DNA of 64,000 nt from Gemmobacter sp034519525 (GCA_034519525.1 JAXHOJ010000022.1:1-64000), one strand, 5' to 3'; counted from the stretch's first letter, positions 9,569 through 17,690 are shown. Program-made: numbers and translations. Notes: generated by a model from the sequence alone, not told the origin.

Positions 9569-10440
9569 CAAAGCGCGGCCTCCAGCGCCCGATACATCCA
9601 CAAAAGCGCGGGCTGCGCCGCATCACCGGTGTGATGGTGGCCGACATGCCAGCCCGCCGCGCGGCCGATCCGGGCCAGCTGTTCTTTCCGTTCGGCCAGA
9701 CGCGCCAGATAGCGGCTGCGCAGATCGCCTGCACGCATGGTTTCATGGCGCATCGCGCCGGTCATGCTTTCAAAGATGGTGCGGCCATCAAAGGGAAATT
9801 CTTCCTCTGCCGGGTCCAGCACCTGAAGGATGACGCCCCGCGCGCCCCGATCCGATGCCGCAGCCACCGCCGCCTCTACCCCGCTGATATCCCCCAGAAA
9901 ATCGGATACCAGCACCACCCGCCCATGCGCGGGCACGCCATCTGCGGCGGGGCGCCCGTAATCTTCGGCGGTATCATCGGCCATCGCCAGCGCCAGCCGT
10001 TCGGCCTGCACCCGGCCCGCGCGGGGCGGGGTGTCATGGCCCAGAAGCCCCACCCTTTCGCCGCCGCGCAGCAGCAGCACCGCCAGCGCCAGCGCCAGAA
10101 GGCGCGCCCGGTCGGCCTTGGGCGGGCGGTTGCGGTCGCCCGAAAACCGCATGGCGGCCGAGCGATCCACCCAAAGCGATACGCTCTGCGCCGCCTGCCA
10201 TTCGCGTTCGCGCACGAAATGCGCATCCGACCGGGCCGAGCGGCGCCAGTCGACCATTCGCGCGCTGTCTCCGATATGGGCGGGGCGGTATTGCCAGAAT
10301 TCATCGCCCATCCCGGCCCGGCGGCGGCCATGGTCGCCCAGGATCACCGCCTGCGCCAGATGATCCGCCGCCGCCAGCAGCGCAGGCAGCGATTGGCCCA
10401 GCGTTTCCGCCCGGCCGCGCAGATCGGCGGTCAGGCTCAC
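9568..10440 (-). CDS. DUF58 domain protein
   Basis: A 290-residue cytoplasmic DUF58 protein. The family signature is visible: GDEFWQYRPAHIGDSARMVDWRRSARSDAHFVRE near residues 46-80, followed by a VWA-like core (SLWVDRSAAMRFSG; VVLVSDFLG). DUF58 proteins are the usual partners of MoxR AAA+ ATPases. The ATG overlaps the end of moxR (4 bases, GTGA type) and its stop overlaps the next ATG, so the genes are translationally coupled. Exact biochemical role unknown; these systems are generally viewed as chaperones for envelope or metal-enzyme assembly. Confidence 0.88.
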   Translation of the reverse strand: MSLTADLRGRAETLGQSLPALLAAADHLAQAVILGDHGRRRAGMGDEFWQYRPAHIGDSARMVDWRRSARSDAHFVREREWQAAQSVSLWVDRSAAMRFSGDRNRPPKADRARLLALALAVLLLRGGERVGLLGHDTPPRAGRVQAERLALAMADDTAEDYGRPAADGVPAHGRVVLVSDFLGDISGVEAAVAAASDRGARGVILQVLDPAEEEFPFDGRTIFESMTGAMRHETMRAGDLRSRYLARLAERKEQLARIGRAAGWHVGHHHTGDAAQPALLWMYRALEAAL

Positions 10441-11435
10441 GCGGCGGACTCCAGGCCCAGGCTGCGGGCGGTGACGGCGGCGATGGTGGTGGACAGCGAT
10501 TCACCGCGCGCCCGCGCCGCGAAGGTCAGCGCCATGCGATGCGTCAGCACCGGGCGGGCCAGCGCCGCCACATCGGCTACCGAAGGCGCCAGGCGGCCAT
10601 CGAGCAGCGCCCGCGCCCGCACCGTCAGCATCAGCGCCTGCGCCGCGCGCGGCCCCGGCCCCCAGGCCAGCGTATCGGCCAGCGCGGCGCCTTCGGGTTC
10701 GCCCGGACGGCAGGCGCGGATCAGATCCAGGATCGCCTCCACCACGCTGTCACCCACCGGCATACGGCGGATCACCTGCTGCGCCTCGATCAGTTCGGCA
10801 GCGGTAAATACCTGATGAACCTGCGCATCTTCGGCGCCCGTGGTGGCCAGCAGGATCTCGCGTTCGGTCTTGCGATCCGGGTAGTCGACATCGACCTGCA
10901 CCAGAAAACGGTCCAGCTGCGCTTCGGGCAGCGGATAGGTGCCTTCCTGTTCGATGGGGTTCTGCGTCGCCAGCACATGGAAGGGGCGGCCCAGCGGGCG
11001 GTGCTGGCCAGCGATGGTGACCTCGCGTTCCTGCATGGCCTGCAGCAGCGCGGATTGCGTGCGCGGGCTGGCACGGTTGATTTCATCGGCCAGCAGCAGC
11101 TGGCAGAAGATCGGCCCTTCGATGAAGCGGAAGGCGCGGCTACCATCGGTTGCGGTTTCCAGCACCTCTGACCCCAGGATGTCGGCAGGCATCAGATCAG
11201 GCGTGAACTGGATGCGGCTGCCCTGCAGGCCCATGACGGTGGACAGCGTATCCACCAGCCGCGTCTTGCCCAAGCCCGGAAGCCCGACAAGCAGCGCGTG
11301 ACCACCGCAAAGCAGCGAGGCCAGCACCAGATCGACCACCTTTTCCTGCCCGATGAACCGGCGGTTGATGGAGGCTTTTGCGCCGGCGAGCCGGTCCCCA
11401 AGCGATTCGATCTGCTGCACAAGCGCCTCTGGCAT
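10437..11435 (-). CDS. MoxR family AAA+ ATPase
   Basis: A 332-residue MoxR-type ATPase, first gene of a four-gene operon running left to 4723. Walker A is GLPGLGKTR near residue 51, Walker B LLADEINRASPRTQSALLQAMQE, and sensor-1 VLATQNPIEQEGTYPLPEAQ, all classic for the MoxR branch. MoxR ATPases act as chaperones with VWA-domain partners, matching the DUF58 and BatA-like genes downstream. The ORF is intact. An 83-bp gap separates it from the divergent DUF1285 gene, so the promoters probably lie back to back there. Confidence 0.93.
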   Translation of the reverse strand: MPEALVQQIESLGDRLAGAKASINRRFIGQEKVVDLVLASLLCGGHALLVGLPGLGKTRLVDTLSTVMGLQGSRIQFTPDLMPADILGSEVLETATDGSRAFRFIEGPIFCQLLLADEINRASPRTQSALLQAMQEREVTIAGQHRPLGRPFHVLATQNPIEQEGTYPLPEAQLDRFLVQVDVDYPDRKTEREILLATTGAEDAQVHQVFTAAELIEAQQVIRRMPVGDSVVEAILDLIRACRPGEPEGAALADTLAWGPGPRAAQALMLTVRARALLDGRLAPSVADVAALARPVLTHRMALTFAARARGESLSTTIAAVTARSLGLESAA

Positions 11436-11518
11436 GACTTCTACCCCGGAATGGTTATATTTCCCTTTCTAGAACGGATGGCCCCGGCGGCCAAATGACA
11501 AACGCGAAGGAGGCACAA

Positions 11519-12094
11519 ATGATCGTGAAAGCGGATGCCAACAGCTTGATGGATCAGGTGAAATCCGCCTCGAAGAAGGGGCCGCCGCCGGTGCATCTGT
11601 GGAACCCCGCCTATTGCGGCGAGATGGATATGCGGATTGCGCGCGACGGCACCTGGTTTCACGAGGGCACACCAATCGGCCGGGCGCCGCTGGTGAAGCT
11701 GTTCGCGGGTATCCTGAAGCTGGAAGAGGGGCGGTATTATCTGGTGACCCCGGTGGAAAAGCTGGGCATCCAGGTAGAGGATGCGCCCTTTGTCGCCGTT
11801 GATTTTTCTGTTTCAGGCGAAGGGGATAGCCAGGAAATCACCTTCACCACCAATGTGGGAGACGAGGCCGTGGCAGGCGCGGAACATCCGATCCGCGTGA
11901 CGCGCGACGCGGAAACGGGCGAGCCTTCGCCCTATGTGATGATCCGCCGCGGGCTGGAGGCGCGGATCGACCGCAAGAGCTTTTACCGGCTGGTGGACAT
12001 GGGCGAAACCGCGCCGCATGAGGGCGCAGACTGGTTCGGTGTGCGGTCTGGCGGCCTGTTCTTTCCGATGATCCCGGCGGCGGAACTGGCGTAG
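11519..12094 (+). CDS. DUF1285 domain protein
   Basis: A 191-residue soluble protein of the DUF1285 family (WNPAYCGEMDMRIARDGTWFHEGTPIGR is the family opening; DWFGVRSGGLFFPMI closes it). AAGGAGG eight bases before the ATG at 11519 fixes this start over an in-frame ATG at 11495. It is divergent from moxR, an arrangement common in Rhodobacteraceae (recalled, not tested). Function unknown. Confidence 0.85.
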   Translation: MIVKADANSLMDQVKSASKKGPPPVHLWNPAYCGEMDMRIARDGTWFHEGTPIGRAPLVKLFAGILKLEEGRYYLVTPVEKLGIQVEDAPFVAVDFSVSGEGDSQEITFTTNVGDEAVAGAEHPIRVTRDAETGEPSPYVMIRRGLEARIDRKSFYRLVDMGETAPHEGADWFGVRSGGLFFPMIPAAELA

Positions 12095-12123
12095 GTTTTG
12101 CGTCTGGCAGGCGTATGGCCTGC

Positions 12124-12142
12124 GTCCCGCCCCTGTCGGGAC
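12124..12142 (+). other. Hairpin after the DUF1285 gene
   Basis: GTCCCG (12124-12129) and CGGGAC (12137-12142) form a 6-bp stem 30 bases after the DUF1285 stop, with a second small dyad CAGGC/GCCTG just upstream. There is no T-tract, so this is a weak terminator candidate at best. Confidence 0.3.
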
Positions 12143-12249
12143 AGAAAGCCGCGCGCAATGCAGGCAAAAGGCGCAGACCTCTGTGCGCTGGCGCAGATTG
12201 CGGCCGATGGTCTGCCGGTTAATTTGCCGCGACCAGCCAGGAGAGACCG

Positions 12250-12471
12250 ATGATTCCCGCCCGCTTTGCCCCTGCCCTGTTCGGGCTGATCCTGTCGGGA
12301 ATGATGTCCTGCATCGTCAGCGGCATTGCCACGCTGCGGGCGCTGGGTCTGGCCGAGGGGTTTGGCGCCGCCTGGATGGGCAGCTGGGTGGTGGCCTGGG
12401 CCATCGCCTTTCCCACCGTTCTGGTGGTGGCACCGCTGACGCGGCGGATCGTGGCCCGGCTGACTGCCTGA
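12250..12471 (+). CDS. DUF2798 family small membrane protein
   Basis: A 73-residue protein with two membrane helices (LFGLILSGMMSCIVSGIATL and WMGSWVVAWAIAFPTVLVVAP) and the basic ending LTRRIVARL that marks DUF2798 proteins. GAGAG precedes the ATG. Function unknown. It stands alone in a 480-bp interval between DUF1285 and the zinc-finger gene. Confidence 0.78.
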   Translation: MIPARFAPALFGLILSGMMSCIVSGIATLRALGLAEGFGAAWMGSWVVAWAIAFPTVLVVAPLTRRIVARLTA

Positions 12472-12575
12472 TATGCCGCACTGCGGCTTCACTGCGGCTT
12501 CGCCCTTGCCGGGCCGGACGGGATGGTTAGAATGGCGCCTCAGGGATAGCCCCCGCCATTACCCGTGAGGACAGC

Positions 12576-12761
12576 ATGAGCATCGACGCACCGGAAACCC
12601 AAGTTGTGACCACCTGGAAAGTGGCCTGTGACGGGGGAGAAGGCGCCTTGGGCCATCCCCGCGTCTGGCTTTCGATTCCGCAGGACAGCGGTTTTGTGGA
12701 ATGTGGCTATTGCGACAAGCGCTATGTGATCGACCGCGATCACGCGCATGACGACCACTGA
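12576..12761 (+). CDS. zf-CHCC zinc-finger protein
   Basis: A 61-residue protein with the zf-CHCC pattern: C18 in VACDGGEGALGHPRVWL, an internal His, then CGYCDKRY near residue 43. The family is related to the zinc-binding NDUFS6 subunit of respiratory complex I, and in alphaproteobacteria it is usually a stand-alone gene as here. A link to complex I is family knowledge, not shown by the context. GAGGACAGC precedes the ATG. Confidence 0.85.
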   Translation: MSIDAPETQVVTTWKVACDGGEGALGHPRVWLSIPQDSGFVECGYCDKRYVIDRDHAHDDH

Positions 12762-12792
12762 GCGATAGGCGCCCGCGCGGCTGATCCGGGCT

Positions 12793-12813
12793 GCGGGGGG
12801 CCATACCCCCCGC
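12793..12813. terminator. GC hairpin between convergent genes
   Basis: GCGGGGGG (12793-12800), loop CCATA, CCCCCCGC (12806-12813). It sits between the zinc-finger gene (+) and the GNAT gene (-), about 30 bases past the first and just past the second. No T-tract on either strand, so termination is inferred from position and stem strength only. Confidence 0.45.
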
Positions 12814-12820
12814 GCGGGGA

Positions 12821-13300
12821 TCACGAGGCCAGCGCCACGGCAAAGCTTGGCCCGGCAGGCGGCAGTTCCGTCAGGCCCATGGCCCGGCAGGCCGCCGCCG
12901 CCCCGGCATTGGCAGGCGGCGCCCCGATCACCAGCCCTGCCCGGCCTTCGGCGCGGACCAGATCGCGTGCGCCTGCCATCAGCGCCCGGCCGATGCCCGC
13001 GCGGCGGAAGGGCGGCTGCACATACAGCTGTTCGATCACATAGCTTTCCTTGCCGGTGACAAGATTCTGCCGCCGCATCAGCAGGGCATAGCCCACCGGA
13101 TGCCGCGCCGGGCTGTCGGCCAGGCAGGCCACGATCAGCCGGGCCTGCGGATCTTCCAGCGTGGCCTGCGCAAGGCCTGCGGGCGTGATCGTCGCCACAT
13201 CGCCCAGATGGACGGCAAGCGCGATCAGCATCCGGTGCACCTCGGGCAGATCATCGGGTTCGGCGGGCAGGATGGTGAGATTGGGCATTTTGGGCGGCAT
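12821..13300 (-). CDS. GNAT family N-acetyltransferase
   Basis: A 159-residue GNAT acetyltransferase. The acetyl-CoA binding loop is VQPPFRRAGIGRALMAGARD near residues 92-110 (Q/RxxGxG/A motif), preceded by strand YVIEQLYV. The substrate cannot be told from the sequence. GAGGAAACC eight bases before ATG 13300 supports that start; an in-frame ATG four codons on is possible. It has its own upstream leader: a promoter, a 16-codon open frame and conflicting inverted repeats lie between 13300 and 13490 (separate entries), suggesting attenuation control. Confidence 0.85.
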   Translation of the reverse strand: MPPKMPNLTILPAEPDDLPEVHRMLIALAVHLGDVATITPAGLAQATLEDPQARLIVACLADSPARHPVGYALLMRRQNLVTGKESYVIEQLYVQPPFRRAGIGRALMAGARDLVRAEGRAGLVIGAPPANAGAAAACRAMGLTELPPAGPSFAVALAS

Positions 13301-13324
13301 GGCGGTTTCCTCTGCGGCGGCGCG

Positions 13325-13404
13325 GCAGGGGAGGCATGTGATCTGGCGGCCCCTGCGGGCGGCCTGATGGTCTGGGATCACATGAATCGCTGACCGGCCG
13401 CCTA
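13325..13404 (-). promoter_or_regulatory. Attenuator-like leader with mutually exclusive inverted repeats
   Basis: Between the short leader ORF and the GNAT start, minus-strand arms conflict. CATGTGATC (13384-13376) pairs perfectly with GATCACATG (13343-13335). GCAGGGG (13356-13350) pairs with CCCCTGC (13331-13325). The second arm of the first hairpin lies in the loop of the second, and vice versa, so both cannot form together except as a pseudoknot. GGCGGCC just at the leader stop (13402-13396) can pair with either of two GGCCGCC copies downstream. No T-tract follows, so control of translation initiation is as likely as termination. Confidence 0.45.
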
Positions 13405-13452
13405 TGTGGCGTCGGACCAATAAAACGAAAAGAGGGCGTTCCGGTTCAGCAT
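13402..13452 (-). CDS. Putative 16-residue leader peptide (aromatic-rich)
   Basis: Open frame of 16 codons, MLNRNALFSFYWSDAT, stop TAG at 13404-13402. It lies seven bases after a -10 box, so transcription would start at or next to the A of the ATG: a leaderless mRNA, as described for the rhizobial trp leader peptide. The F-S-F-Y-W run would be a sensor for aromatic aminoacyl-tRNA supply. It is followed by conflicting inverted repeats and the GNAT gene. Translation is not proven; the case rests on promoter, position and composition. Confidence 0.45.
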   Translation of the reverse strand: MLNRNALFSFYWSDAT

Positions 13453-13458
13453 GGCCGG

Positions 13459-13487
13459 ACCATGGCGCGATTGCGGGCATGGGTCAA
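13459..13487 (-). promoter_or_regulatory. Sigma-70-type promoter for the GNAT leader
   Basis: Minus strand TTGACC (13487-13482), exactly 17 bases, then CATGGT (13464-13459). TTGAC boxes with a weak GC-tolerant -10 are usual in Rhodobacteraceae. The predicted start of transcription is at about 13452, the A of the leader ATG. It lies 28 bases beyond the stop of the small membrane gene, so the GNAT leader is an independent transcript. Confidence 0.5.
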
Positions 13488-13514
13488 GCGCTTTGCGCGG
13501 TGGTTGTTCGGGGG

Positions 13515-13712
13515 TCAGCCCAGCACGCCCCAGACAATGCCGGCCACGGCGCCAAGGATCGCCGCGGCCGGCATCCAGAAGAACACCACCCCCATGGCAT
13601 AGGCGCCTTCGGCCTGCGAGATCGGCATCAGGTAAGGCAGCGCCACGCCGACACCCAGCGCCAGCAGCCCGCCCAGCACAAACCCGGCCAAAGCCCGCAG
13701 CAGAACCCGCAT
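13515..13712 (-). CDS. Small two-helix membrane protein
   Basis: A 65-residue hydrophobic protein (MRVLLRALAGFVLGGLLALG..., ending AAAILGAVAGIVWGVLG) with two membrane helices joined by a short loop containing PISQAEGAY. GGAGGGCGGG just upstream gives a strong ribosome-binding site at 13712, much shorter than the longest open frame. It is divergent from polA, 72 bp away. No named family recognised; confidence rests on hydrophobic pattern and the ribosome-binding site. Confidence 0.6.
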   Translation of the reverse strand: MRVLLRALAGFVLGGLLALGVGVALPYLMPISQAEGAYAMGVVFFWMPAAAILGAVAGIVWGVLG

Positions 13713-13784
13713 CCCGCCCTCCGATGGGTGGCACCGCGCCCCCGTTCGTGCCAATACTGCCACCAAACCGCGCGGAGAACGACC

Positions 13785-16610
13785 ATGAGTTTTGGCAAGG
13801 GCCACCACCTGCATCTGATCGACGGATCGGCCTTCATCTTCCGCGCCTATCACGCGCTGCCGCCGCTGACGCGCAAGACCGATGGCCTGCCGGTGGGCGC
13901 GGTGGCGGGCTTCTGCAACATGATGTTCCGCTATATCGAGGGCAATTCCGGCCCGGATGCGCCGACGCATGTGGCGGTGATCTTTGATCACTCATCCAAA
14001 ACCTTCCGCAACGAGATCTATCCCGCCTACAAGGCCAACCGCCCCGAACTGCCCGAGGATCTGCGCCCGCAGTTCCCGCTGACGCGCGAGGCGACGCGGG
14101 CCTTCAACATCGCCTGTATCGAAACCGAAGGCTATGAGGCGGATGACATCATCGCCAGCATGTCCTGCAAGGCGCGCGATGCGGGCGGGCGGGTGACGAT
14201 CATCAGTTCCGACAAGGATCTGATGCAGCTGGTGGGCGATGGCGTGGTGATGTTCGATGCGATGAAGAACAAGACCATCGACCGCGACGAGGTGATCGAG
14301 AAATTCGGCGTCGGCCCCGAACGGGTGGTGGATGTGCAGAGCCTTGCGGGCGATTCGGTCGACAACGTGCCGGGTGCGCCAGGGATCGGGATCAAGACGG
14401 CGGCGCTGCTGATCCAGGAATATGGCGATCTGGAAACCCTGCTGGCGCGGGCGGGCGAGATCAAGCAGCCCAAGCGCCGGGAAACGCTGGTGAATTTTGC
14501 CGATCAGATCCGCATTTCCAAGCGGCTGGTGTCGCTGGACTGCGATACGCCGCTGGAGTTCACGCTGGACAGCCTGGAGGTGCGGGCGCCGGAGCCGGAG
14601 ATCCTGATGGGCTTTCTGAATGCGATGGAATTCCGCACCCTGACCCGCCGGGTGGCCGACAAGATGAAGGTGGCCGCGCCGCTGCCCGAGGCCGCCGCCG
14701 TGGCCGCCACCCTGGCAGGTGCCCCGGTGGAAGATACCGCCCCCCTGCCCTTCGATCATGCGGCCTATGAATGTGTCACCGAACCGGCGCAGCTGGCGGC
14801 CTGGGTTGCCCGCATCCGCGAGCGCGGCTTTGTGGCCTTCGATACCGAAACCACCTCGCTGGACGAGATGCAGGCCGATCTGGTGGGCATTTCGCTGGCC
14901 GTCGACCCCGGGCATGCCTGCTATATCCCGCTGGGCCACCGCGAGGGCGGCGGCGATCTGTTCGCCTCCGACAAGCTGACCGAAGGCCAGATGCTGCTGG
15001 CCGAGGCGCTGGCGGTGCTGAAGCCGGTGCTGGAGGATGACAGCATCCTGAAGATCGGCCAGAACATCAAATATGACTGGAAGATCATGGCCCGCCATGG
15101 CGTGCAGATCGCGCCGGTCGAAGACACCATGCTGATCTCCTACGCGCTGCACGGCGGGTTGCACAATCACGGTATGGACGAGCTGTCGGAACGCTATCTG
15201 AACCACAGCCCGATCCCGATCAAGACGCTGCTGGGATCGGGCAAGGCGCAGATCACCTTCGACCGGGTGAAGATCGAAGATGCGGTGAAATATGCCGCCG
15301 AAGATGCCGATATCACCCTGCGGCTGTGGCAGCTGCTGAAACCGCGGCTGCACCGGGCGCAGGTCACCACCGTCTATGAAACGCTGGAACGGCCGCTGAT
15401 CCGCGTGCTGGCCGACATGGAAATGGCGGGCATCCGGGTGGATCGCGACACGCTGTCGCGCATGTCCAATGCCTTTGCGCAGAAGATGGTCATGCTGGAG
15501 GAAGAGATCCACGCGCTCGCCGGGGCCAAGTTCAACGTGGGTTCGCCCAAGCAGCTGGGCGAGATCCTGTTCGATCAGCTGCAGGTGCCCGGCGGGCAAA
15601 AGGGCAAGACCGGCGCCTATGCCACAGGCGCCGACGTGCTGGAAGATGTGACGACGCTGGAAGACAGCCATCCCCAGGGCGCGCAGCTGGCGGCGCGGGT
15701 GCTGGACTGGCGGCAGCTGTCCAAGCTGAAATCCACCTATACCGATGCGCTGCAGGATCACATCAACCCCGATACCGGGCGGGTGCATACCTCTTACAGC
15801 ATCGCGGGCGCCAATACCGGCCGCCTTGCCTCCACCGATCCGAACCTGCAGAACATCCCGATCCGCAGCGAGGAAGGCCGCCGCATCCGCGAGGCATTCG
15901 TGGCGCCCGAAGGCCGGGTGCTGGTCAGCCTCGACTACAGCCAGATCGAGCTGCGCATCCTGGCGCATGTGGCGGGGATCCCGGCGCTGAAACAGGCCTT
16001 CCGCGACGGGCACGACATCCATGCCATGACCGCATCAGAAATGTTCAACGTGCCGCTGGATCAGATGACACCGGATATCCGCCGTCAGGCCAAGGCGATC
16101 AACTTCGGCGTGATCTATGGCATTTCCGGCTTTGGCCTCGCCCGCAACCTGCGCATCCCGCGGGCCGAGGCGCAGGGCTTCATTGATCGGTACTTCGAAC
16201 GCTTCCCCGGTATCCGGGCCTATATGGATGACACCGTGGCCTTTGCCAAAGCCAATGGCCATGTGCAGACGCTGTTCGGCCGCAAGATCCACACGCCGGA
16301 AATCAACGCCAAGGGCCCCGGCGCGGGCTTTGCCAAACGCGCGGCGATCAATGCGCCGATTCAGGGCACGGCCGCAGATGTGATCCGCCGCGCCATGATC
16401 CGGATGCCCGCAGCCATTGCCGGGATCGACACGCGGATGCTGCTGCAGGTGCATGACGAACTGCTGTTCGAAGTGGCCGAAGATCAGGCCGACCGGCTGA
16501 TCGCCGTGGCGAAAGAGGTGATGGAAACCGCCGCCGATCCGGCCGTGCAGCTGGATGTGAAACTGGTGGTCGAGGCGGGCACCGGCCACAGCTGGGCCGC
16601 CGCGCATTAA
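13785..16610 (+). CDS. polA: DNA polymerase I
   Basis: A 941-residue Pol I with all three domains: N-terminal 5'-3' exonuclease (LIDGSAFIFRAYHALPPLT; GYEADDIIAS; SSDKDLMQLV), an active-looking 3'-5' proofreading domain (FDTETTSLDEM near residue 350, with the DxE pair), and the polymerase domain with motif A LDYSQIELR (about 716), motif B RRQAKAINFGVIYG (about 765) and motif C QVHDELLFE (about 887). It fills gaps in repair and removes Okazaki primers. CGCGGAGAACGACC precedes ATG 13785. Intact, and followed after 11 bp by a small DNA-binding-family gene. Confidence 0.98.
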   Translation: MSFGKGHHLHLIDGSAFIFRAYHALPPLTRKTDGLPVGAVAGFCNMMFRYIEGNSGPDAPTHVAVIFDHSSKTFRNEIYPAYKANRPELPEDLRPQFPLTREATRAFNIACIETEGYEADDIIASMSCKARDAGGRVTIISSDKDLMQLVGDGVVMFDAMKNKTIDRDEVIEKFGVGPERVVDVQSLAGDSVDNVPGAPGIGIKTAALLIQEYGDLETLLARAGEIKQPKRRETLVNFADQIRISKRLVSLDCDTPLEFTLDSLEVRAPEPEILMGFLNAMEFRTLTRRVADKMKVAAPLPEAAAVAATLAGAPVEDTAPLPFDHAAYECVTEPAQLAAWVARIRERGFVAFDTETTSLDEMQADLVGISLAVDPGHACYIPLGHREGGGDLFASDKLTEGQMLLAEALAVLKPVLEDDSILKIGQNIKYDWKIMARHGVQIAPVEDTMLISYALHGGLHNHGMDELSERYLNHSPIPIKTLLGSGKAQITFDRVKIEDAVKYAAEDADITLRLWQLLKPRLHRAQVTTVYETLERPLIRVLADMEMAGIRVDRDTLSRMSNAFAQKMVMLEEEIHALAGAKFNVGSPKQLGEILFDQLQVPGGQKGKTGAYATGADVLEDVTTLEDSHPQGAQLAARVLDWRQLSKLKSTYTDALQDHINPDTGRVHTSYSIAGANTGRLASTDPNLQNIPIRSEEGRRIREAFVAPEGRVLVSLDYSQIELRILAHVAGIPALKQAFRDGHDIHAMTASEMFNVPLDQMTPDIRRQAKAINFGVIYGISGFGLARNLRIPRAEAQGFIDRYFERFPGIRAYMDDTVAFAKANGHVQTLFGRKIHTPEINAKGPGAGFAKRAAINAPIQGTAADVIRRAMIRMPAAIAGIDTRMLLQVHDELLFEVAEDQADRLIAVAKEVMETAADPAVQLDVKLVVEAGTGHSWAAAH

Positions 16611-16621
16611 GGGGCCAGGCG

Positions 16622-16975
16622 ATGATCTCCACCTGGCCGCAGCTCAAGACGCTGGCCCTGTCGCTCGGCCTGCCCGAGGTGACAGTGGCTTTCCCCTGGG
16701 GCCACGAGGCGCTGAAGGCGCATGGCAAGATGTGGTGCTGGTGGTCGCCACTGGTCGATGGCGCGGTGTTCCGCAGCCCCTTCGACGAACGCGAGATGCT
16801 GCTGGCCGCCGATCCCGATACCTTCTTCCTGCATCCGCATTACCGCAACAGCCAGCTGGTGCTGGTGCGGCCCGGCCGGATCACCCCGGACTGGGCGCAG
16901 GCCCGCCTGCGGGCCGACTGGCGCAGACTGGCCCCGAAACGCTGGCTGAAAGCCTGGGATGCCACGCAGGGCTGA
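16622..16975 (+). CDS. MmcQ/YjbR family (DUF419) protein
   Basis: A 117-residue protein of the MmcQ/YjbR (CyaY-like fold) family, with the usual order: WPQLKTLALSLGLPEVTVAFPWG at the start, HGKMWCWWSP, then FFLHPHYRNSQLVLVRPGRI. Members are often labelled DNA-binding but function is unproven. It begins 11 bp after polA and is probably cotranscribed with it. Confidence 0.82.
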   Translation: MISTWPQLKTLALSLGLPEVTVAFPWGHEALKAHGKMWCWWSPLVDGAVFRSPFDEREMLLAADPDTFFLHPHYRNSQLVLVRPGRITPDWAQARLRADWRRLAPKRWLKAWDATQG

Positions 16976-16984
16976 CCCTGCCCC

Positions 16985-17024
16985 CTTCCTCTTGGCCCAA
17001 ATACCCCCCCGCCGGAGGCGGCCT
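16985..17024 (-). repeat. Decayed ATATTT-tail element, copy 2
   Basis: Minus strand GGGGGGGTATTTGGGCCAAGAGG, with a GGCGGCC-rich hairpin region upstream. It corresponds to the GGGATATTTGAACCAAGATG tail at 40510-40531 and lies between two convergent genes. Confidence 0.45.
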
Positions 17025-17065
17025 GAGCCGGAGCCGCCGCAGGCGGTCCGGCGAGGCGAAGGAAC

Positions 17066-17091
17066 GCCTCCGGGCGCCTGCGCCCGGAGGC
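17066..17091. terminator. GC hairpin between convergent genes
   Basis: GCCTCCGGGCG (17066-17076), loop CCTG, CGCCCGGAGGC (17081-17091): a perfect 11-bp stem. It is placed between the 3' ends of the DUF419 gene (+) and the DUF1203 gene (-). It lacks a T-tract, so it may act as a processing or insulating element instead of an intrinsic terminator. Confidence 0.5.
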
Positions 17092-17110
17092 TCCGGCAGA
17101 TCACCGGCGG

Positions 17111-17575
17111 TCAGAGGCGGTCGATCCGGCACTGAAAGCAATTGTTGCGCGCCGAGCGCAGATGCAGGAACGCCACGCGCGGATCGGCAAGCCGTGCCTC
17201 GGCCTCGGCCCTGATCCGGGCTGTGGGCACCACGGCGCCGGTGCCATAGACGATGCGGTCCTCGGCTGAATAGCCGCGCAGGATGTAATCGGGGCTGGCG
17301 AGCATCGCGGGCAGATCCGGCCCGCCGCCGGGCGCGCAGGGATCGGCGCAGAGGAAGATCGGGCCAGATTCGGCATAGGGCTGCAGCCGGGTGAACGGGC
17401 GATGCGCCAGGATCAGCATCCCGGCACCTGCCGGGATCATCTGCAGGCAATGGCGGCAGGGATTGCCGCCACCATCAGAGACATGGCGTTCGGGGCTTTG
17501 CCCGTTGGCATCCGCCGCGCCCGATTGCAGGGCGCGGACGGTTTCGGTGGGGATGGGGGTGAAGTGAAGGGTCAT
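17111..17575 (-). CDS. DUF1203 domain protein
   Basis: A 154-residue protein of the DUF1203 family. Recognisable segments: PCRHCLQMIPAGAGMLILAHRPF with a CxxC pair near residues 40-43, GPIFLCADPC, and the ending FLHLRSARNNCFQCRIDRL. The paired cysteines suggest metal binding. Function unknown. Convergent with DUF419; the 146-bp upstream gap contains a dispersed CTCTCCCC repeat. Confidence 0.85.
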   Translation of the reverse strand: MTLHFTPIPTETVRALQSGAADANGQSPERHVSDGGGNPCRHCLQMIPAGAGMLILAHRPFTRLQPYAESGPIFLCADPCAPGGGPDLPAMLASPDYILRGYSAEDRIVYGTGAVVPTARIRAEAEARLADPRVAFLHLRSARNNCFQCRIDRL

Positions 17576-17649
17576 CTGCGGCTCCGCTGTTGCGGGGCCA
17601 GATTGGGGTATGGCCCCCTGCCCGAGCGACCCGGAGCCTGCGGTTTCGC

Positions 17650-17690
17650 CCCCTCACCCTGCCCCTCTCCCCCGGGGGAGAGGGGTGCCC
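17650..17690. repeat. CTCACCCTGCCCCTCTCCCC dispersed repeat, copy 1
   Basis: CCCCCTCACCCTG followed by a perfect palindrome of CCCCTCTCCCCC and GGGGGAGAGGGG (17662-17685). Two more copies lie in inverted orientation at 27427-27552. This is the short intergenic palindrome common in many proteobacterial genomes. Confidence 0.7.

Noticed and set aside
13992..16022. 676-codon open frame antisense to polA
   Set aside because: Histidine/arginine/glutamine-rich translation typical of the reverse strand of a GC-rich gene; no family motif, and polA itself is complete.
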